DNA of 64,000 bases from Crotophaga sulcirostris (taxonomy: Eukaryota; Chordata; Aves; Cuculiformes; Crotophagidae), in contig VYZB01000055.1 of NCBI GenBank assembly GCA_013397455.1, positions 1,995,601 to 2,059,600 on the forward strand, in the 5' to 3' direction. Below are positions 1-13,344 of this stretch, piece after piece; position 1 is the stretch's first letter; each line of letters begins with the position of its first letter. The notes below the pieces were generated by a model. That model saw nothing but the letters and a program-made list of their open reading frames with translations. It made no database searches and was not told the origin of the DNA. Made by a program: the position numbers and the translations under genes.

Positions 1-2271
1 TTGTTATTACAAGCTCAGCAACACAAGAACGTGTAGGTTGGATTTCAAGCCTGGATTCCTAGAAAACTACAAAGGTTTCAGTCTGAACAAGAAACTTCAG
101 GCTTACAAATACTAAAACTCCATGTCCCTCTTCAGAGAGGGAGGCAGGGCCTGACAAGAACAGGCACAGGACAGCCCATACCAGTTACTCTAGAGAGCCT
201 GACTTTTTGGTGTCCCTCTCTGAACGTTGTCAGGTCACAGTCAAAGTCCAAAACACCATCACCTTCCCTGACAAGGCAAGGCTCTTGTGGACAGCATAGC
301 AAACACATTGTGTATTTGCTCAAGAAAAACAGTGAACTTCAATGCTGTCATTAATGTCACGCTAGAAACAATGAGATGAACAGTCCACCTCTTTTAATCA
401 TTATGTCATCACAGAAGCAAGTGATGTAAATCTCAGCTTTCACTTCTGTCTTCAGGAAGCAAACATTGAATTCTGCAAATGGTTTCACCTCCTCTGCAGC
501 TACACAGCACGCTGAGCTCCAGACACAATGCTCCAAACACAACGAAGCTCACGGCTTGCGAACACACACAGAGCTCGTGCCACCTTCCCACGATGGTATG
601 CACTAGGTAATTGAGAAGGAGCACCAAAAGAGTCATGAACACCCAGAAGAGGATAGGTAACCAGAGGACTTCAAGCAATACCCCACAGAAGTAACCCAAG
701 AGACAGCAGTGACCAAAAAGAAATTAAGAGAACAAAAAGCTTTTGAAGAGATACTTCAATTCAAATCTGTTAAATTGAAAGTGGTTTAAATTATTTATTT
801 TTCAATGCTGAAAAAGCAACCTCTACACATTTTATGAATTTGACATAGATGAGATAGATTGGTGGAAAGGGGAGGAGAAGAATTATTTGGTCCAGTCTAG
901 ACTATCTCTCCACAGCTCCAGCTGAGGATGGCATGAGAGGAGGGATGCAAGCACAGACACAGAGCTGAAGGGTCTGTTTTAGGAGCAAAGACGACAACAA
1001 CCTCACCAGGAGAAAGCAGAAACGGCTCTGGGAGAAAGGGAAAGGGAGCTGCTAGCATGGGCTAAAATGAATATTTCCTATAGGAGTAGAAAAGAGAGGA
1101 TTTCGTGCTTTTGAGCACTTGTGTGTGATGACGGGGAAGACAAGTCTGGCGTCGACTGTAGGTGCACAGAAACCCGTGAGTAACGCAGGGTACAAAACCC
1201 TTATCGTATTCAAATCACAAGCAAAGGCAAAAGGCATGCTTTGCTCCGGTGCAACGCATTTTACTTCTTCCCTTGTGTCCACTCAACTCTCCAGGGAGGT
1301 GGACCCAGCAATGCTCATCAGTCTTTTCTTTTATTCCATATTCTTTTGCCCCAGCTTGGACCCACAACCTGCACAGACCAAGTCCTCCTGATAAACCCAG
1401 TGAAACACCTAGCAAGAACACAACCCTGGCTAACAAAAGAAAAGCTGAGGGCTGATAAAATCAAGTCTCACATGAGCTTGATTCACGTGGTTGTGTGAGG
1501 GAGGAAACTGTTTCTTTAACCAATGGGCTGCCTGCCACCTACAGAATTTGCATTAAACACAGCCATGACTCAGGTGGCGAAGTGGTGCAACACCACTGGT
1601 TAGGGACCAGTTCCAAGTGCATGACCAAGAAAGACTGGACTGGAACCAACAACCCTAATGCCACCAGGAGGATTTCCCCAGTTGATACCAAACAGCAGAG
1701 ACCCAGCAGAGCTCCTGCCACTGACGTGAACTTTCTCAGTGGGCTTTGGCACTCTTTTTTCTGGAAATTGTAAAACGTGCTTCTATGCTCACTCAGCTTT
1801 TTCCAGTATGCATCAGTTCCCCCTGGTTTCTTTCCACATTCTGGAAGCTGTAAAGCATTGGTAGATAAAATAGCACACACATTGTCACCACCCTGGGGTG
1901 AAGTATCATCTGCCTTGGCACTCTTCTCATCTACTTGGGAGAGGCAGATATTAGATGAATATTTGGCCACCCAAAACATCCACATGACAACTGAACTTGA
2001 GCAAGGCATCAATCCTAGCATTCAAATGTGGCTCCTCAGACATGCAACGTGGACACAGAGCAGCCATTTTTAACCTTTTTCCATTTTCTCTCTAGAGGGA
2101 GAAGGTCTTTCCATCAACAACAAACTTTCACTTAATAATCTTTACCTCCCATATTGCAACCTGCTTAGCTACAGGCCACTCATAGTCACAAGTCAACAGA
2201 TGACAAGTTGAAGGTCCCTGACCCGGAGCCTCAGTTCCCTCCAATGCTGACCAGCAGAGGTGAAATGAGCA
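1..2271. other. Unique non-coding sequence, left edge
   Basis: I see no recognisable interspersed repeat and no defensible exon. Open frames overlap on both strands between about 1495 and 2073, the longest being 160 codons on the minus strand at 1539-2021. None resembles a known family, and mutual overlap on both strands is what chance frames look like. The only frame with a striking composition is the hydrophobic one at 433-723, listed separately. It could be intron or intergenic DNA. Confidence 0.6.
433..723 (-). other. Unassigned hydrophobic open frame
   Basis: The minus strand is open for about 95 codons, ending in a stop at 433-435 and bounded upstream by an in-frame TAA at 724-726. The conceptual peptide has one very hydrophobic stretch of about 30 residues near its start and a second of about 18 residues, so it would look like a two-pass membrane protein. 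There is no ATG near the beginning; the frame opens through TTG and CTC codons, so it would have to be an internal exon. I see no convincing polypyrimidine tract with AG acceptor just upstream. Purine-rich DNA read from the other strand gives T-rich second codon positions and therefore false hydrophobic frames, so chance is the likelier explanation. I do not recognise a family. Confidence 0.12.
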
Positions 2272-2366
2272 CCCAGATCCAGTGGGAGGTGCCCGTGCCC
2301 ATGGCAGGGGGCTGGAACTCGATATTTAAGGTCTCTTCTGACGCAAACCAGTCTATGATTCTATGA
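2272..2366 (+). mobile_element. CR1 LINE, 3'-end fragment
   Basis: About 95 bases match the 3' end of the avian CR1 family: a segment with CAGTGGGAGGTG, then CCCATGGCAGGGGGCTGGAA, then a decayed version of the AAGGTC..CTTC..ACCAAACCA section, ending in the hallmark tandem TCTATGATTCTATGA at 2352-2366. CR1 is a non-LTR retrotransposon that inserts by target-primed reverse transcription and is usually severely 5'-truncated, as here. The copy lies in sense orientation, has several substitutions and is inactive. It is good evidence that the host is a bird or close relative. Confidence 0.88.
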
Positions 2367-4523
2367 AACGTGACCCCGAACGTGGGAGATGTTTCAGTAC
2401 TGATGGATGCTCAGCTGAACGCACGCTGGTTTTACTCTAGGCTGCCTTTAGCAGCTTTGCCTTTGTTGTGTTACAGGAGAACAAACCCCACAATGAGCTC
2501 AAAGCCAATTTAGTTGGTTGACTGTAAACTCCAGAGGCCAGATTTGGTTGTCAGTTGCAGAAAACACAAAACCAACTATTTCAACAGAATTACTCCACAT
2601 GCCTGGTCCTTAGTCTCAACCAGTAATAGGGCAGATGCTGGCAAGATAAAGAGGCCATCTATGCTACCATTAATGAAGTTTCAGGTAAAACATGATGCAA
2701 CATTATTTCAAAATACTGACATATTGCTACAGGTATTTGGTGCTCTTCCCTTAATTACAATTGCTGGAGAACACTTTTTTCTCTCCAACATTTGCTTGCC
2801 TGAAACCTAATGGCTGTGTTAGAAAGCTTGCAGCTAGATGGGTTATTTTTCTTCACTCATCTCTGTCATTAGAGGGCAAAACTTACAGAAAGAAGAATGG
2901 ACTCGTTTTGGGACAGACAGTTAAAGTCAATACCCTCTCCAAAGAATTACTGGAGACATAAGGGGGAATCTCATCTGCTAACCCATCTGTTGTACAAACT
3001 CAGCCCCCTATTAAACATAAGTTGTATTAAAGCAATTTACCCCAAATGGCCCCCCTTTCCTTGATTTTTTTGCAGCACTTTCATAAGAGAAGCTCCCTCA
3101 TTACCAATAGAGCAATGGTTGTCAAAGCAGCCAGTTGTTAAACAACACTTTGCAGTGATGTTATTAAAGCTTCCGGATAAAAGCTGCTAACAAGTGCAAA
3201 ACAACTGTCTGGCATTTCCATCCAAGACGCTTTCCAAAGCTCCCTAGGCCATGCTTCAAGAAGGTCTGCCTATTAGGGGAACACTGCACAGCAAACAGAG
3301 AATGGAGATAACATTGCCCATGACTTGCTGACCCCCCAGCCAAGGTAGATATCCTCCACCTTCCATGCTGCTAACTGGTTTGCAATAAAGCAGCAAGCTG
3401 ACAGCCCAGTAGAGATCCCACAACCCACAGTCATGAAGGACACAAAAATATCAGATCCACCAGAACGTTAACATCTTACACGGGCTTACAACAGGAGAAA
3501 GAGAATAATTACCATGGGCTACAAAACGGGACTGGTACTCCTTGGCCATTTAACCATTACTCCAGAATTTCACAACTAATGATGCAAAAACTCTTTAAGA
3601 ACTTTGTCAAAAATTTAACGAGACTTATTGCCCATGCAAGGGATTTTGTTCTGCTAGGGTTGTGTCAGACCGCTTACAACATACTCTAATTTTGGCATTA
3701 AAACATTTAGTCCCAAATAGCATTTTCATAAATCTGTCTTAACACCTTCTTATAAACAAAAGTTATTTAAGGTTCTCAGCTGCAGAGTGTGATTGGACCA
3801 CTGGCAGGATTTCTCATCGCCCCAAAATAGTGAGGTACCACATCCAAGCAGCACAATGCAGACCTGTTACTGTTACATGCTCTTGATAACAAAACTAGGT
3901 TGTAATTCTAGGCAAGGCTATACTAGGGGGGGAAAACATTTGAAATAAATATAAAGCTGCTATGACGTGCAGAAAAAGAGTTTAATTTAGATTCATTGAA
4001 GGAGCAAGAAAGTAGAAATAGAAAAGTTGACCCCAGTACCACATTGGTACCAGTTCAAAGAGAAGTCATACAATTATAATTTTTCCAAATACTGTAAATA
4101 CCCAACATTCAAGAAAAGAATTTGCTTACTTGTTATATTTCCATTTGCGTTCTAATTTGAAACACCAACTTAGTTAACAAATAATCCTTCCAAAAGGAGA
4201 ATAATGGTGGGAACTCTTGTGCTATCTGATTTTAAACAGTCACACTCATCAGTATCTTTCCAATTTCCTAATAAGGACTTTGCAACACCCAGAAATTCCA
4301 GTTCCTCCCAGGAATCCATCCTAGGTTTTTTATACTGAAACTCACACATGCTGTGAAAAGACTTGGGGGTAAAGCAACTACATGTAGGGTTTAGTGTTGA
4401 TGATGCCCTAGTGACAGGGCCTTCTGCAGCTACAAATACCAGGGACCACCTGATGGAGGTTCACATCCTGCAAAACACTGAGACTACATTTACTGGAACG
4501 TTTTTACCAGTGATAAGCAGTTC
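2367..4523. other. Unique AT-rich sequence
   Basis: No repeat or exon is recognised. Around 3100-3230 there is a compact stretch of mixed composition, low in simple repeats, listed as a weak candidate regulatory block. The part from about 3590 to 4160 is strongly AT-rich with many ATTA and TAAT cores but no organised motif array. Open frames here are short and uninformative. Confidence 0.5.
3100..3235. promoter_or_regulatory. Weak candidate non-coding regulatory block
   Basis: This stretch is free of simple repeats and interspersed elements and contains closely packed cores: CCAATAGAG at about 3104, GTTGTCAAAG near 3119 and TTGTTAAACAACAC near 3135, which resembles a forkhead or SOX-type site arrangement. 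There is no coding potential. The call rests on composition and motif density only; cross-species conservation was not testable here. Confidence 0.2.
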
Positions 4524-4582
4524 CATTTTAAATTCTTTAAGGCAGGGACCAAACCTCTTTCCCCTAGTCATCTGCATGGCAA
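4524..4582 (+). repeat. Ancient amniote repeat fragment (LINE/SINE tail type)
   Basis: The segment around TTTAAGGCAGGGACCAAACC followed by CTCTTTCCCCTAGTCATCTG matches the widespread amniote repeat module in which a run resembling 'ctcttt-gggcagggacc-tctcttt-gtatgt' precedes a 'cagcgcctagcac' section. Such modules occur in old L3/CR1-like and MIR-related families. Only the first part is readable; the rest has decayed. Family assignment is uncertain, and the age is inferred from the divergence. Confidence 0.45.
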
Positions 4583-7500
4583 ATCAGAAGTAACCACAAC
4601 TATGAAATCTTATAATATTCCAGAGACCACATGGGGTTGTGGGATCTATTGTCTACAGACCCTACTGGAAAATGGATGAGCTAGCTTGGTGGTGAAATCC
4701 CCCTCCCCTCCCAGAATACCAGATTTTCCAAATCATGCACTGACATTTGCATTCCCACCACCCCTGCCAACAAGCTTGAGTTGACTGCTGCTTCTTCAGC
4801 GTATGCTGTCTTATTTTCACTGGAGCAGTGATGCTACTCAACACAGTATTTGGGGCAGACAGGAAAAATAAAGAAAGGAAAAGGACATGGAAGCAGTCAG
4901 CAGAGTCTGAAGTCATCCGTTTCAACAGCTTACCAACCTTACTGCCACCAGATCCAACTTCTTGGCTTCCTTAACTCAAGGAGTTACCTAAGAATCCCCC
5001 GTACTTTATTTCACCCAGTCTCCTGCCGTTTCTTGTACACACTAGAAGGATCAATCCCATCTGAAGCCAGTTTGTTCCCCCCAGTTCACTCTGCTCTGAT
5101 TTTCACTATAAACTGGAAAATCCTTCATGACTCTACCCCTCCCCAGGTACCTATCACCCTCCCACCCCCTCAGCCCTGCTCCCAGAGGTGCTAACTTAAA
5201 TCACCACTTCTCTGGCCTTATCTATGAGAACATCTTTGCTAAATAGAGCCTGTAAAGCCTCTTTGAAAACCTGGGTGCTCTTTGCTGGCTGTACGGAATC
5301 AGCCAGTCAACAAGCTGGTCTTACACGCACTTGGTATTAGCAGACACTGCTAAATAACTCACCTACCTTTAAAAATAACAAGATAAAGTGTGCATTGCCC
5401 GGGTAAGTACCCTGAGAGCGTTCCACTGCCCTAGTCTACAGAGACCTTTCCACTTTGCCAGTCTCACCGAGTCACCAGCTCCAGGAAAGCTCAGACGCTC
5501 ATGAGGCACCATAAAGCTCAGGTAGGGACACCAGCCTGAGTCATGGACACTGTTCCTGGCGTCAGCATCCTTCTATACCCAGTGTAATTAGCGTGACAAA
5601 TTAGCCCAGATGCCATACCAGAGTAAGCAGTGTGATTCTGCATTGGCTTGCACTGAACTGTGACGTTCAGCACACAAGAGGCCAAACTCTGCCGGTCCTT
5701 TGTCTTCCTTCTTGTTCTCTCTCATGTTCTCCCTCCCATCAGACCCACAGGGCTCATAATAAAGCGAGGAAAAGCCATCACGAACATTCAGCTTGACGTT
5801 CTGCATAATACAGGCACTGGTTATTTTTGTCTAAGCCCAAATGAAGCCCAGTCTAACGTGGCATAACTAACGTTTCGGAGCAGGGAACCCACGCTTGTGC
5901 AGGGTCAGTCAGACTGGTGAGAGAGGGGGCACGAGAGCAACGCACATTACATGGCAATATGTACATCCAGACATAGATCTCCTTACACATACGTATGGGT
6001 GGCACATGTGCATGTGCAAGTACAGAAGCCAAGTTATCTGACCTCAGTCAGATACGATCTGCAATTCAAGAGAGAAGAACAGAAGAATTTATTTTGCCTC
6101 AATGCTAGCAGAGAATGCTTTTTGCCAGAACAGCTCCCTATATTGTATGATAACTGAATGAAGCTAATTTTCAGTGGATTCTATCTAACAGCTCTTAACT
6201 GGTAGAAATAGTTCAAGGTCTTCAAAGTATACAGTATTGCATAGCCCCCGATTCACACATTCTGCTAATAACTGTCAGACAATTGTATTGAATTTATTCA
6301 AAGACCATTAGCTGCAGAAATTCATATTCTTCGATTCTGCCTTCAGATTCATGGTATATTACACTTACATTAAGGTTAATGTGCAATGCCAATTCTTTCA
6401 CAAAGGAACTGCAAATAGTTGAAGCTCCAGTATCTCTTACTAAGGTGTCTGTTTTACAAGTTTATTGTTTCTCTCGCGCAATTCCCCTTTCATCCCTGCC
6501 CCTGCCAGGAGAGCTGGGCTGAAAAAACGGTGAGAACATTAGAGAAAATACAGGCACATATTAAGGAAAGTATTTGAGATGTTCTTTGTACCGCGTGCAT
6601 ATGCTACCAGCATTACAAGGATTTTTCTTTCATCTGCTCCTTCTGAGATGAGCCTCCAAAATACTTAAAAACCGCTTTATAAATATCCTTCGAAAAACCA
6701 TCATCACATCTTCAGAGCGCTTGGTGCATTAAACGCCTGCCGCCGAAGAATGATGTTAAAATTTGGGAGGAGTCAGAGGTGGAAGCTGAGGAGCAGAAGT
6801 AGCAAGAACGCAGGAATGTTTAAACAAGAGAGAGCCTCAGTGAGAGGCTGGGCCATGTGGGTGCTTTATGGAGAAATAATGCACACGTACCATTTACGTT
6901 ATAAAAAATGTTACAGGTAGGAAGGCTTCTGTAATTTACCTAATACTTTTCTATTCATGCTTCCTTAGGTTTCATGCAATTTATTAAGTTTTCAGCCTTG
7001 CCCGCAGCAAAAAGGATAAACAAAAGCAGATGTGAAATTCCCTTTTTTAAGGGCCCGCCAACCTCCTGCAAAGCCTGTAACCAGCTGGGGGAAGCCTGAT
7101 TACCATCAGCTCTGCACTCACCAGTCCAACTGCCCTGTCCTCCTGCAGCAAGCTCTGCACTGAGCCTGAAGATGGTACTGCCGTGACCCACGGCACACTA
7201 GGTCTTCCCTCTTTAGAAAGAGCTTGTTTCCCTATCAAAATCTTACAGAATGGAAGGGATGTGTTTTGTTGACCAAGCATTAAGTAAACCCCACGAACAA
7301 AGGAGACTGGAGCAGGAGGACCAGGACAACAAGGGTGACACATGTTCCTAGCTGGTCACAGAGGACAGAGGGATGGACTTTAAGAACATTTACACAAACA
7401 AAAGGCAGAGCTATAGAGTTTGCTATTGTTCAGCAGGGGATAACCAAGAGATTGCATCTTCACTAAAAGCCTCTCATTGACATCAAACAAGAAGAAACTT

Positions 7501-10500
7501 CATGAAAATTTCTGTGTTGACTTCACTATCCTCACTCACAAAAGAGGAGGTACCACCTTGAGGCATGGCAGATGCTGGAACAGCACAGAGCACTACAAAA
7601 CTGTTTCTGCAAGACAGGTGACTCGATGCAGGCTGCTGTGCTGGGCATTGCACACAGGAGATGACCATGCAGCAGGATATGGCCCTGTGCGTTATTCAGG
7701 CCCTTGCATCATGCTCCAGTCAGTTCCAGTCTGCAACGTGATGTGTTGGGCTTGCATCTGGCCACCTCAGAGCAAAATCCACCAGTCTCTGCTCCCATCC
7801 ATCCAGTCACACCTTCAATTAAAGGCCAGGGGGGAACAGATATGGAAGACTGCAATACTTCCCACCATTACACTGATTCCTCTCCTATTGTTGCAGCCCA
7901 ATTTCTGGAGGTGGAAACCATTGAACGAACACACTCACAATCTTAATTTTAACAGAGGCGCTGTCTCTAACGTGACTATCCTGCATCCCTGAGGACCACA
8001 AAATTCAATTACAAACCAAAAGGTTGCAGGTTCTCTTCCTCCTACACCCCGTTGTCTCAAAGAAACAGATTCAGCCATTTCCTATTTTGCACAAATGAAG
8101 CTCTGAAACCACTCTACCCTCTCCTGCTATAGCAGCTCTTTCTCAAACATTAACAGCTTCCAAATTAAAAGACGCATAAGGCAAAAGGGGGTGAGAAGGC
8201 GGGGGTGGGGGGAGCTGGAGAAAAATCCCACCTCACAAGGTGCAGCTGAAAAATAACAAACGGCTTTGAAACTGGAAGGGCAACCGAGCCGCACGGCTGC
8301 GGCGCTGGTGAGCACACACATAATGAATTGGGGATTCCCCGTGTCAGGGCCGGCTCCGAGTGCGAATTGCAGAGTTCCAGGGAGGATCAATAACTGTCAG
8401 AAGGAGAAGAAAGTGAACACTAAATTCGCTCGCCTTTCATCTTCAACAAATGGAACAGAAAATCTGATGGATGACAGAACCTTTCGTTTCTATAGCGTTC
8501 TTGTTGAACTAAAGACTAGTGACATTGAGATGATTTTCGACATGCGCTTCTGCAGCTCCAGAAGCAATTATAAAAAATAAAAATAAAAGAATTCTGTTAC
8601 AAAGAAGCCCCCAGACCAAGAGTAGTAATTCGGCAGGGCAAAATATCAATGAAAGCCCGTGCCAGTGGCCAGCCCGTAGCATGCGAGAGTGCAGAGTTTT
8701 GGAAGCATGGAGTACATTAAACACAACACACCCCTTGCCTCCCCAATAATTAAGTTAGAGATGTGAGAGCAAAAGCAATAGAGGCTGTCTGCTTAGTTTC
8801 TCTGCTTGGCAGGGCACCACACACATGCACACAATTTCTCGTCTCCTTCATTTGTGAAAGCAGGAAGGGGGAAGGGGGGAAAGCCCAAATGAGCAGATAA
8901 ACAAAAAACCCAAAGCAAACAAGAAAAATTTGGATTTCAAAAAAGGAACATGCTACTGCTCAAAGAAATACCAAACTCACTTCTCCATCCTTTCATTCTA
9001 ATGTAGATGGTCATTCAACGCATCAAGAAAATTACATTAAAAAAAACCAAACAACACAACAAGGGAGACAGGACCTTTTGTACAATCCAGCTGGCTTCTG
9101 TACCTTGACTTCCATATCAGATATTTATTTTGGCATGTGGACGATGGGGGGAAGGGGCAACATCTCTGGACACCTTATGACATACTTCACCGTGGTTCAA
9201 CAGTTCAGAGCACAGAGGTACATCTCTGATTGCTGCCCAAGAAAGCTGAACACGCAGAACGATAACCTACGGTGCCTTTGCCCCACACAGTATCACACAA
9301 ACAAGCCACAGGACAGGAGAAGGGGGTGTGGTGGTGGCGGTGAAGTCCCAGTAGTGTGATCCATCTTCAACCTTAAGATTTGGGTTCAGCAAAAGAGGTG
9401 GCATCACCCAAAGTCACCGTTCACCCAGGTTCAGGACCAAAATGCTTTCTTGGAGTTTGCTCTCTTGCCCAGGTGGGCTGCTGGGGTCTCCCACCACGGC
9501 ACTAGGTTATTTGCAGAGGACACACCACCAAATCCAGCTCAGAGGCATCTTTCACCACTGAAATGGAAACTTAAAAGCCTGCAAAACAAATGCAGTGACT
9601 CAACTGGGTATAAGGGTTAGGTGTAAAGTTCAGAAATTGGCCTCCACATGCTAATTCAACCGTACAGCATGTGTGCAGGAAGGCTATTCCTACCTTCTTA
9701 TGGGAAGAAAGATATTAAATGACTGGCTCCGAGATGCTGAACAAGCTGATGGCAGAGGTGGCAATAAAAAATAATAAGAAAGACCAAACCTTGGCCCTTG
9801 TATTTTAATCCCAATAGACCACACCACATGAAACCGAGATTAGCACAGGCTCTGTAGTGTCATTTAATGCCTACCACAGACTCATTGTCTCTGCAGCTCC
9901 CTGGCCAGCGCCGGCTCCACACCACGCCCTGTGGTTTCCCACTGACGCACGGGCATTCCTGCTGAACCATGGCCCTGCAACCCTCATCCCACCCCGCAGC
10001 CATGCAGCCTGCACCCAGCCAGCCCTCTAGGTTTGCTTTTAGGGAGACCAAGAGAGTTAGGAACCCAAGGACACCACTCTGACAGCCTCCTCCGGGACCA
10101 TAAATCTTCTCCTCGTGTTCCTCCAGCCTAGTTTCATTCATTTATTTCAGAAGAGCACGGCTGTAAATACTCACAGCCAGTTTAACTCCTGGGCATCTAG
10201 GAAAATAACCTCCTTCAGAGGTTGTCCCCTCCTAACAAGAGTATCAGCAATGGTTCATCTGAAAATCTGCATCACCTAACAGAGGGAGAGAGTTGTCTAG
10301 TATCCCAACTGAATAATCGGATAATTTTGGGATCTCAATCAAATTCTGGTTTAAGAAATGAGGCCTCGTCTCCATATGAAAGAGATAAATCAATCTGGAA
10401 TACACAAATGCAATTTTAAAGGAGAATATCTCTTCTAGATCAAATACAGATGCAGAACCCACAACTTCAGATTAACAGCATCTTCCCAGTTCAGCTTCAT

Positions 10501-11019
10501 CTATTTTGAAAGTGAATTACTCCGTGCTGAGCAGAGGCACTCTCATTCTCAAATAAAAGCACCCTCACACAGGAGGTACCATGAAGGAGCTCCTCAGGAG
10601 CAAACCTGTGTGTAGACAAGGTACTGTTTCCCACAGACCACAGCTTCTTGCCATTACTTCCCTCCCTAAAAGCTGCAAAAAGCTGCTGATACTGCTTTGC
10701 TTCACCCCGTAGATTAGTGCCTCTTGGTGCTCAGTTCACAGCCTCCCCAGTGCAATGAGATGCCACCGTTCACTGAAAAGTATTTTACAGACTGGATTTT
10801 TCTCCACTGTAGGCAACTTGGAAGGGTTTGTAAAATATCCCATAAGACTAAGTTAAAATAAACAGAAGCAATCAGCATTGTCTCCAAGCAGGATCTCCTT
10901 AGCACATCTCAAAAGGCTCTGCACGAAGTTTCCAGAGCTCAACAAGGAGCATCTCACGGGGGCAACACACTCCAGCTGATTGCACAATGACAGCAAGTGC
11001 CAGGAAAACTCCAAGGCTA
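4583..11019. other. Unique non-coding sequence
   Basis: About 6.4 kb with no recognised transposable element and no supported exon. A 171-codon open frame at 7477-7992 (+) has no recognisable domain and no convincing splice context. G-rich runs occur at about 8186-8212 and 8862-8881, the second a purine stretch. Several sections, for example 6300-6760 and 8230-8600, are free of simple repeats and could hold regulatory elements, but I see no diagnostic motif arrangement. Confidence 0.55.
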
Positions 11020-11212
11020 ATCTGAGAGCTGCCACTGACTCATTGTGTGGGCTTGGGCAAACCACTTAACCTCTCCGCATCTCAGCTTTTCTGCCCATAA
11101 ATGAGGGCAATAATACCGTGCTCCATCTTCCCCCAGGGACTGATACAGAGCCTTGGGTTTGTACGGCACTTCGGGAACATGAAGTGCTACATAAGTGCTA
11201 AGTACCATTATC
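11020..11212 (-). repeat. MIR-type SINE, nearly full length, reverse orientation
   Basis: Read on the plus strand this is a reversed MIR. It shows the 'gccactgact..ttgtgtgggcttgggcaa' section, then ACCACTTAACCTCTCCGCAT, then TCTCAGCTTTTCTGCCCATAAATG (the counterpart of 'cctcagtttcctcatctgtaaaatg'), the 'ggcaataata' section, and finally AGTGCTACATAAGTGCTAAG. MIRs are tRNA-derived SINEs mobilised by L2 LINEs and have been dead since early amniote evolution. About 190 bases of the consensus order are preserved, which is unusually complete for a bird. Confidence 0.85.
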
Positions 11213-13340
11213 TAGAACTTCCACCATCACCTTCGCATGCGGGTGCAGCAGATGCTGGTGCGAAGTGGCCCATAGAGATGACTCCAGCCAAACTGAATGC
11301 AAATGTTTACCCTGAGATTTCACCAGGAAGATGTTCAAGGAGTGAAAGGGCGGCTTAAAGTCCCTTCCTCACAAAACCAGGAGTGATTTCTAGCACAGCA
11401 TTTACCCAGTGCAAGGACAGCACAGGGCAGTACAGGACCCTTCAGATGGGTAGAGCCCTCCTGTTGACAGCACAAGGGGAGGGAGAGCGCCTCACTTCAG
11501 TGACCATATCTCAGATCTGTGGCAGTTCTCCATCACGCCTCCAAACACTCAACCAGAAAAACAGGAGTGTTTCTCTGAGCTCTTCACTGAAACACTACCA
11601 CATGCCCATATCTCCCCAGGTCGGGTCAATATTTGCAGGAGAAGCAGAGCAACAAGAAGCATCCAAGCCCTTATACCACCTGGCATATGGTCCCTCCAAA
11701 AAGCAGGTAAGCAACATCCAGCTCTCACAAAGTGTGACTTAACCTGCTTCTTGCTCTGACAGTTTCCCTGACCTCCACATGCTGGATTCAGGTCCTGGAT
11801 GTACCATGGTGAAGATGACATGAGACCCTTTACAAAGTGAAGGGACATGAGAGCACACAATGCTCAAGCTCCACAGGCTCCTCTGGGCATGTCCTAGAGC
11901 AAGGGCAGGAATCAAAGCGGAGTAGATGCTCCACTGCTTACTCTTCACCAAAGCCCTTGTTGTGGCATCTAACAACATAACTCAACCTTAAAGACCCTGT
12001 TTCACCTTGCACAACTGAGCTGGAGCTTGCCTGAAAGGTTACGGATACTGTGTGTATCTAGAAGGAGCATTTTCTCCTCAGAGTCCCCATCCCTCCCCAC
12101 TTCCCAATTCATCTAAATTAAAAAATATTTTCTAATTGGGATGTCTAGGAAAAGATGGCCCTGAAAACTATTGATGGCAACTAAATGGAAACACAGGTGG
12201 GCTGTGCAGTTGTATAGTGGACATTGCACGAATGTGTTCTGCAGTGGCACTAAAAATAGCATTATTTCACCTGGAAGAGTAGTTAAGCCTCCCTAAAAGA
12301 GGAGGAGCAGGGAAGCAGAGACCTCTTGTAGGCTGTTATTATCAGTAATTAGTTTATTTTCAAATCAAAGTTGACTGTTATTCATGACTAGAAAGGGGTG
12401 GAAATTTCAAAACAGTCTAAAGAAAATACTTTGAAATACTAATGCTGATGATTTCCCTTCTGTGTTTATATAACACACAAAACCAGGGCAACCCGAGCTA
12501 GATTAGCTTTACGCTGCGCCCTGTAACAAAAAAGAGAAATTCATTAACTGACAAATCTAACCACTTTCTGTGACTACACCAGAAAATGAATTCAGTGGTA
12601 AGGATGCTTGCCAAGACAGTGAAATTTATGCAAGTACTGGAGAACCTTCATGGAAAATAAACTTTTATTAATTAAAGAGTATCATTTGCTGCTCAACACA
12701 GGGAACGGAAACACATCACATGTTCCCCATCTCTGCTCAGGGGAGTTCCAACACCAACCAGCTCTGAAGAACAGCATGTGGATGATCTCCAAGGCAAAAA
12801 GCTGAGACTGAAGCATGAGTAACAAAGTGAGTTTCAAGAAAAATCACGATCTCTTCAGTGATCCTTAACTAACAGGAAGAACAATTCACTTCGCTGCATG
12901 AATGATTAATTATAAATTATTAAATCCAGCTCTACTCAGGATACTTACGCAGGGAACCAACTGCTCTGACATGTCAACAACTTTTGTTTTCTACATTTCT
13001 GAAGCAGTATCAATTCAAAACACATACAGAGCCAGATTTTCCACGGAGGATCTGGCATGCGTTTCCAGTGCCCAGTATCTCCAGTCCTGGCCACACTCTG
13101 AGAGGCAGCAACTCGACCTCTCCACTCTTGTCTTTGAAGACAGCCTTTTTCAAAGAGGACACTGCAATTATTTTTACCTTCTTCCCTCTCCCATCAGCGC
13201 GCAACACACGAGGAAACATCTGGAGAGCAACAGCATACTTTCCCCATCCTTATCACACTGGAGAGCATCTCCCAACTAGGAATCTGGGGAGAAGGTTGCC
13301 CATGAGCACACGTTTTGCTGCATAACAGCGTGTGGCATTC
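11213..13340. other. Unique non-coding sequence
   Basis: No recognised repeat or exon. Open frames at 11383-11742 (+) and 12902-13325 (+) overlap opposite-strand frames and carry no domain. A compact section at about 12330-12440 contains GTAATTAG and TTGACTGTTATTCATGAC, which resemble homeodomain-type cores, but isolated motifs of this length are expected by chance. Confidence 0.5.
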
Positions 13341-13344
13341 CCAG

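Noticed and set aside
1539..2021. 160-codon minus-strand open frame
   Set aside because: Plus-strand frames cover the same interval, no family resemblance, no splice context.
7477..7992. 171-codon plus-strand open frame
   Set aside because: No recognisable domain, an irregular residue mix, and overlapping frames at 7483-7668 (-) and 7704-7946 (+).
8186..8212. G-runs as a G-quadruplex
   Set aside because: Only three separable G-tracts of three or more bases within reasonable loop length.
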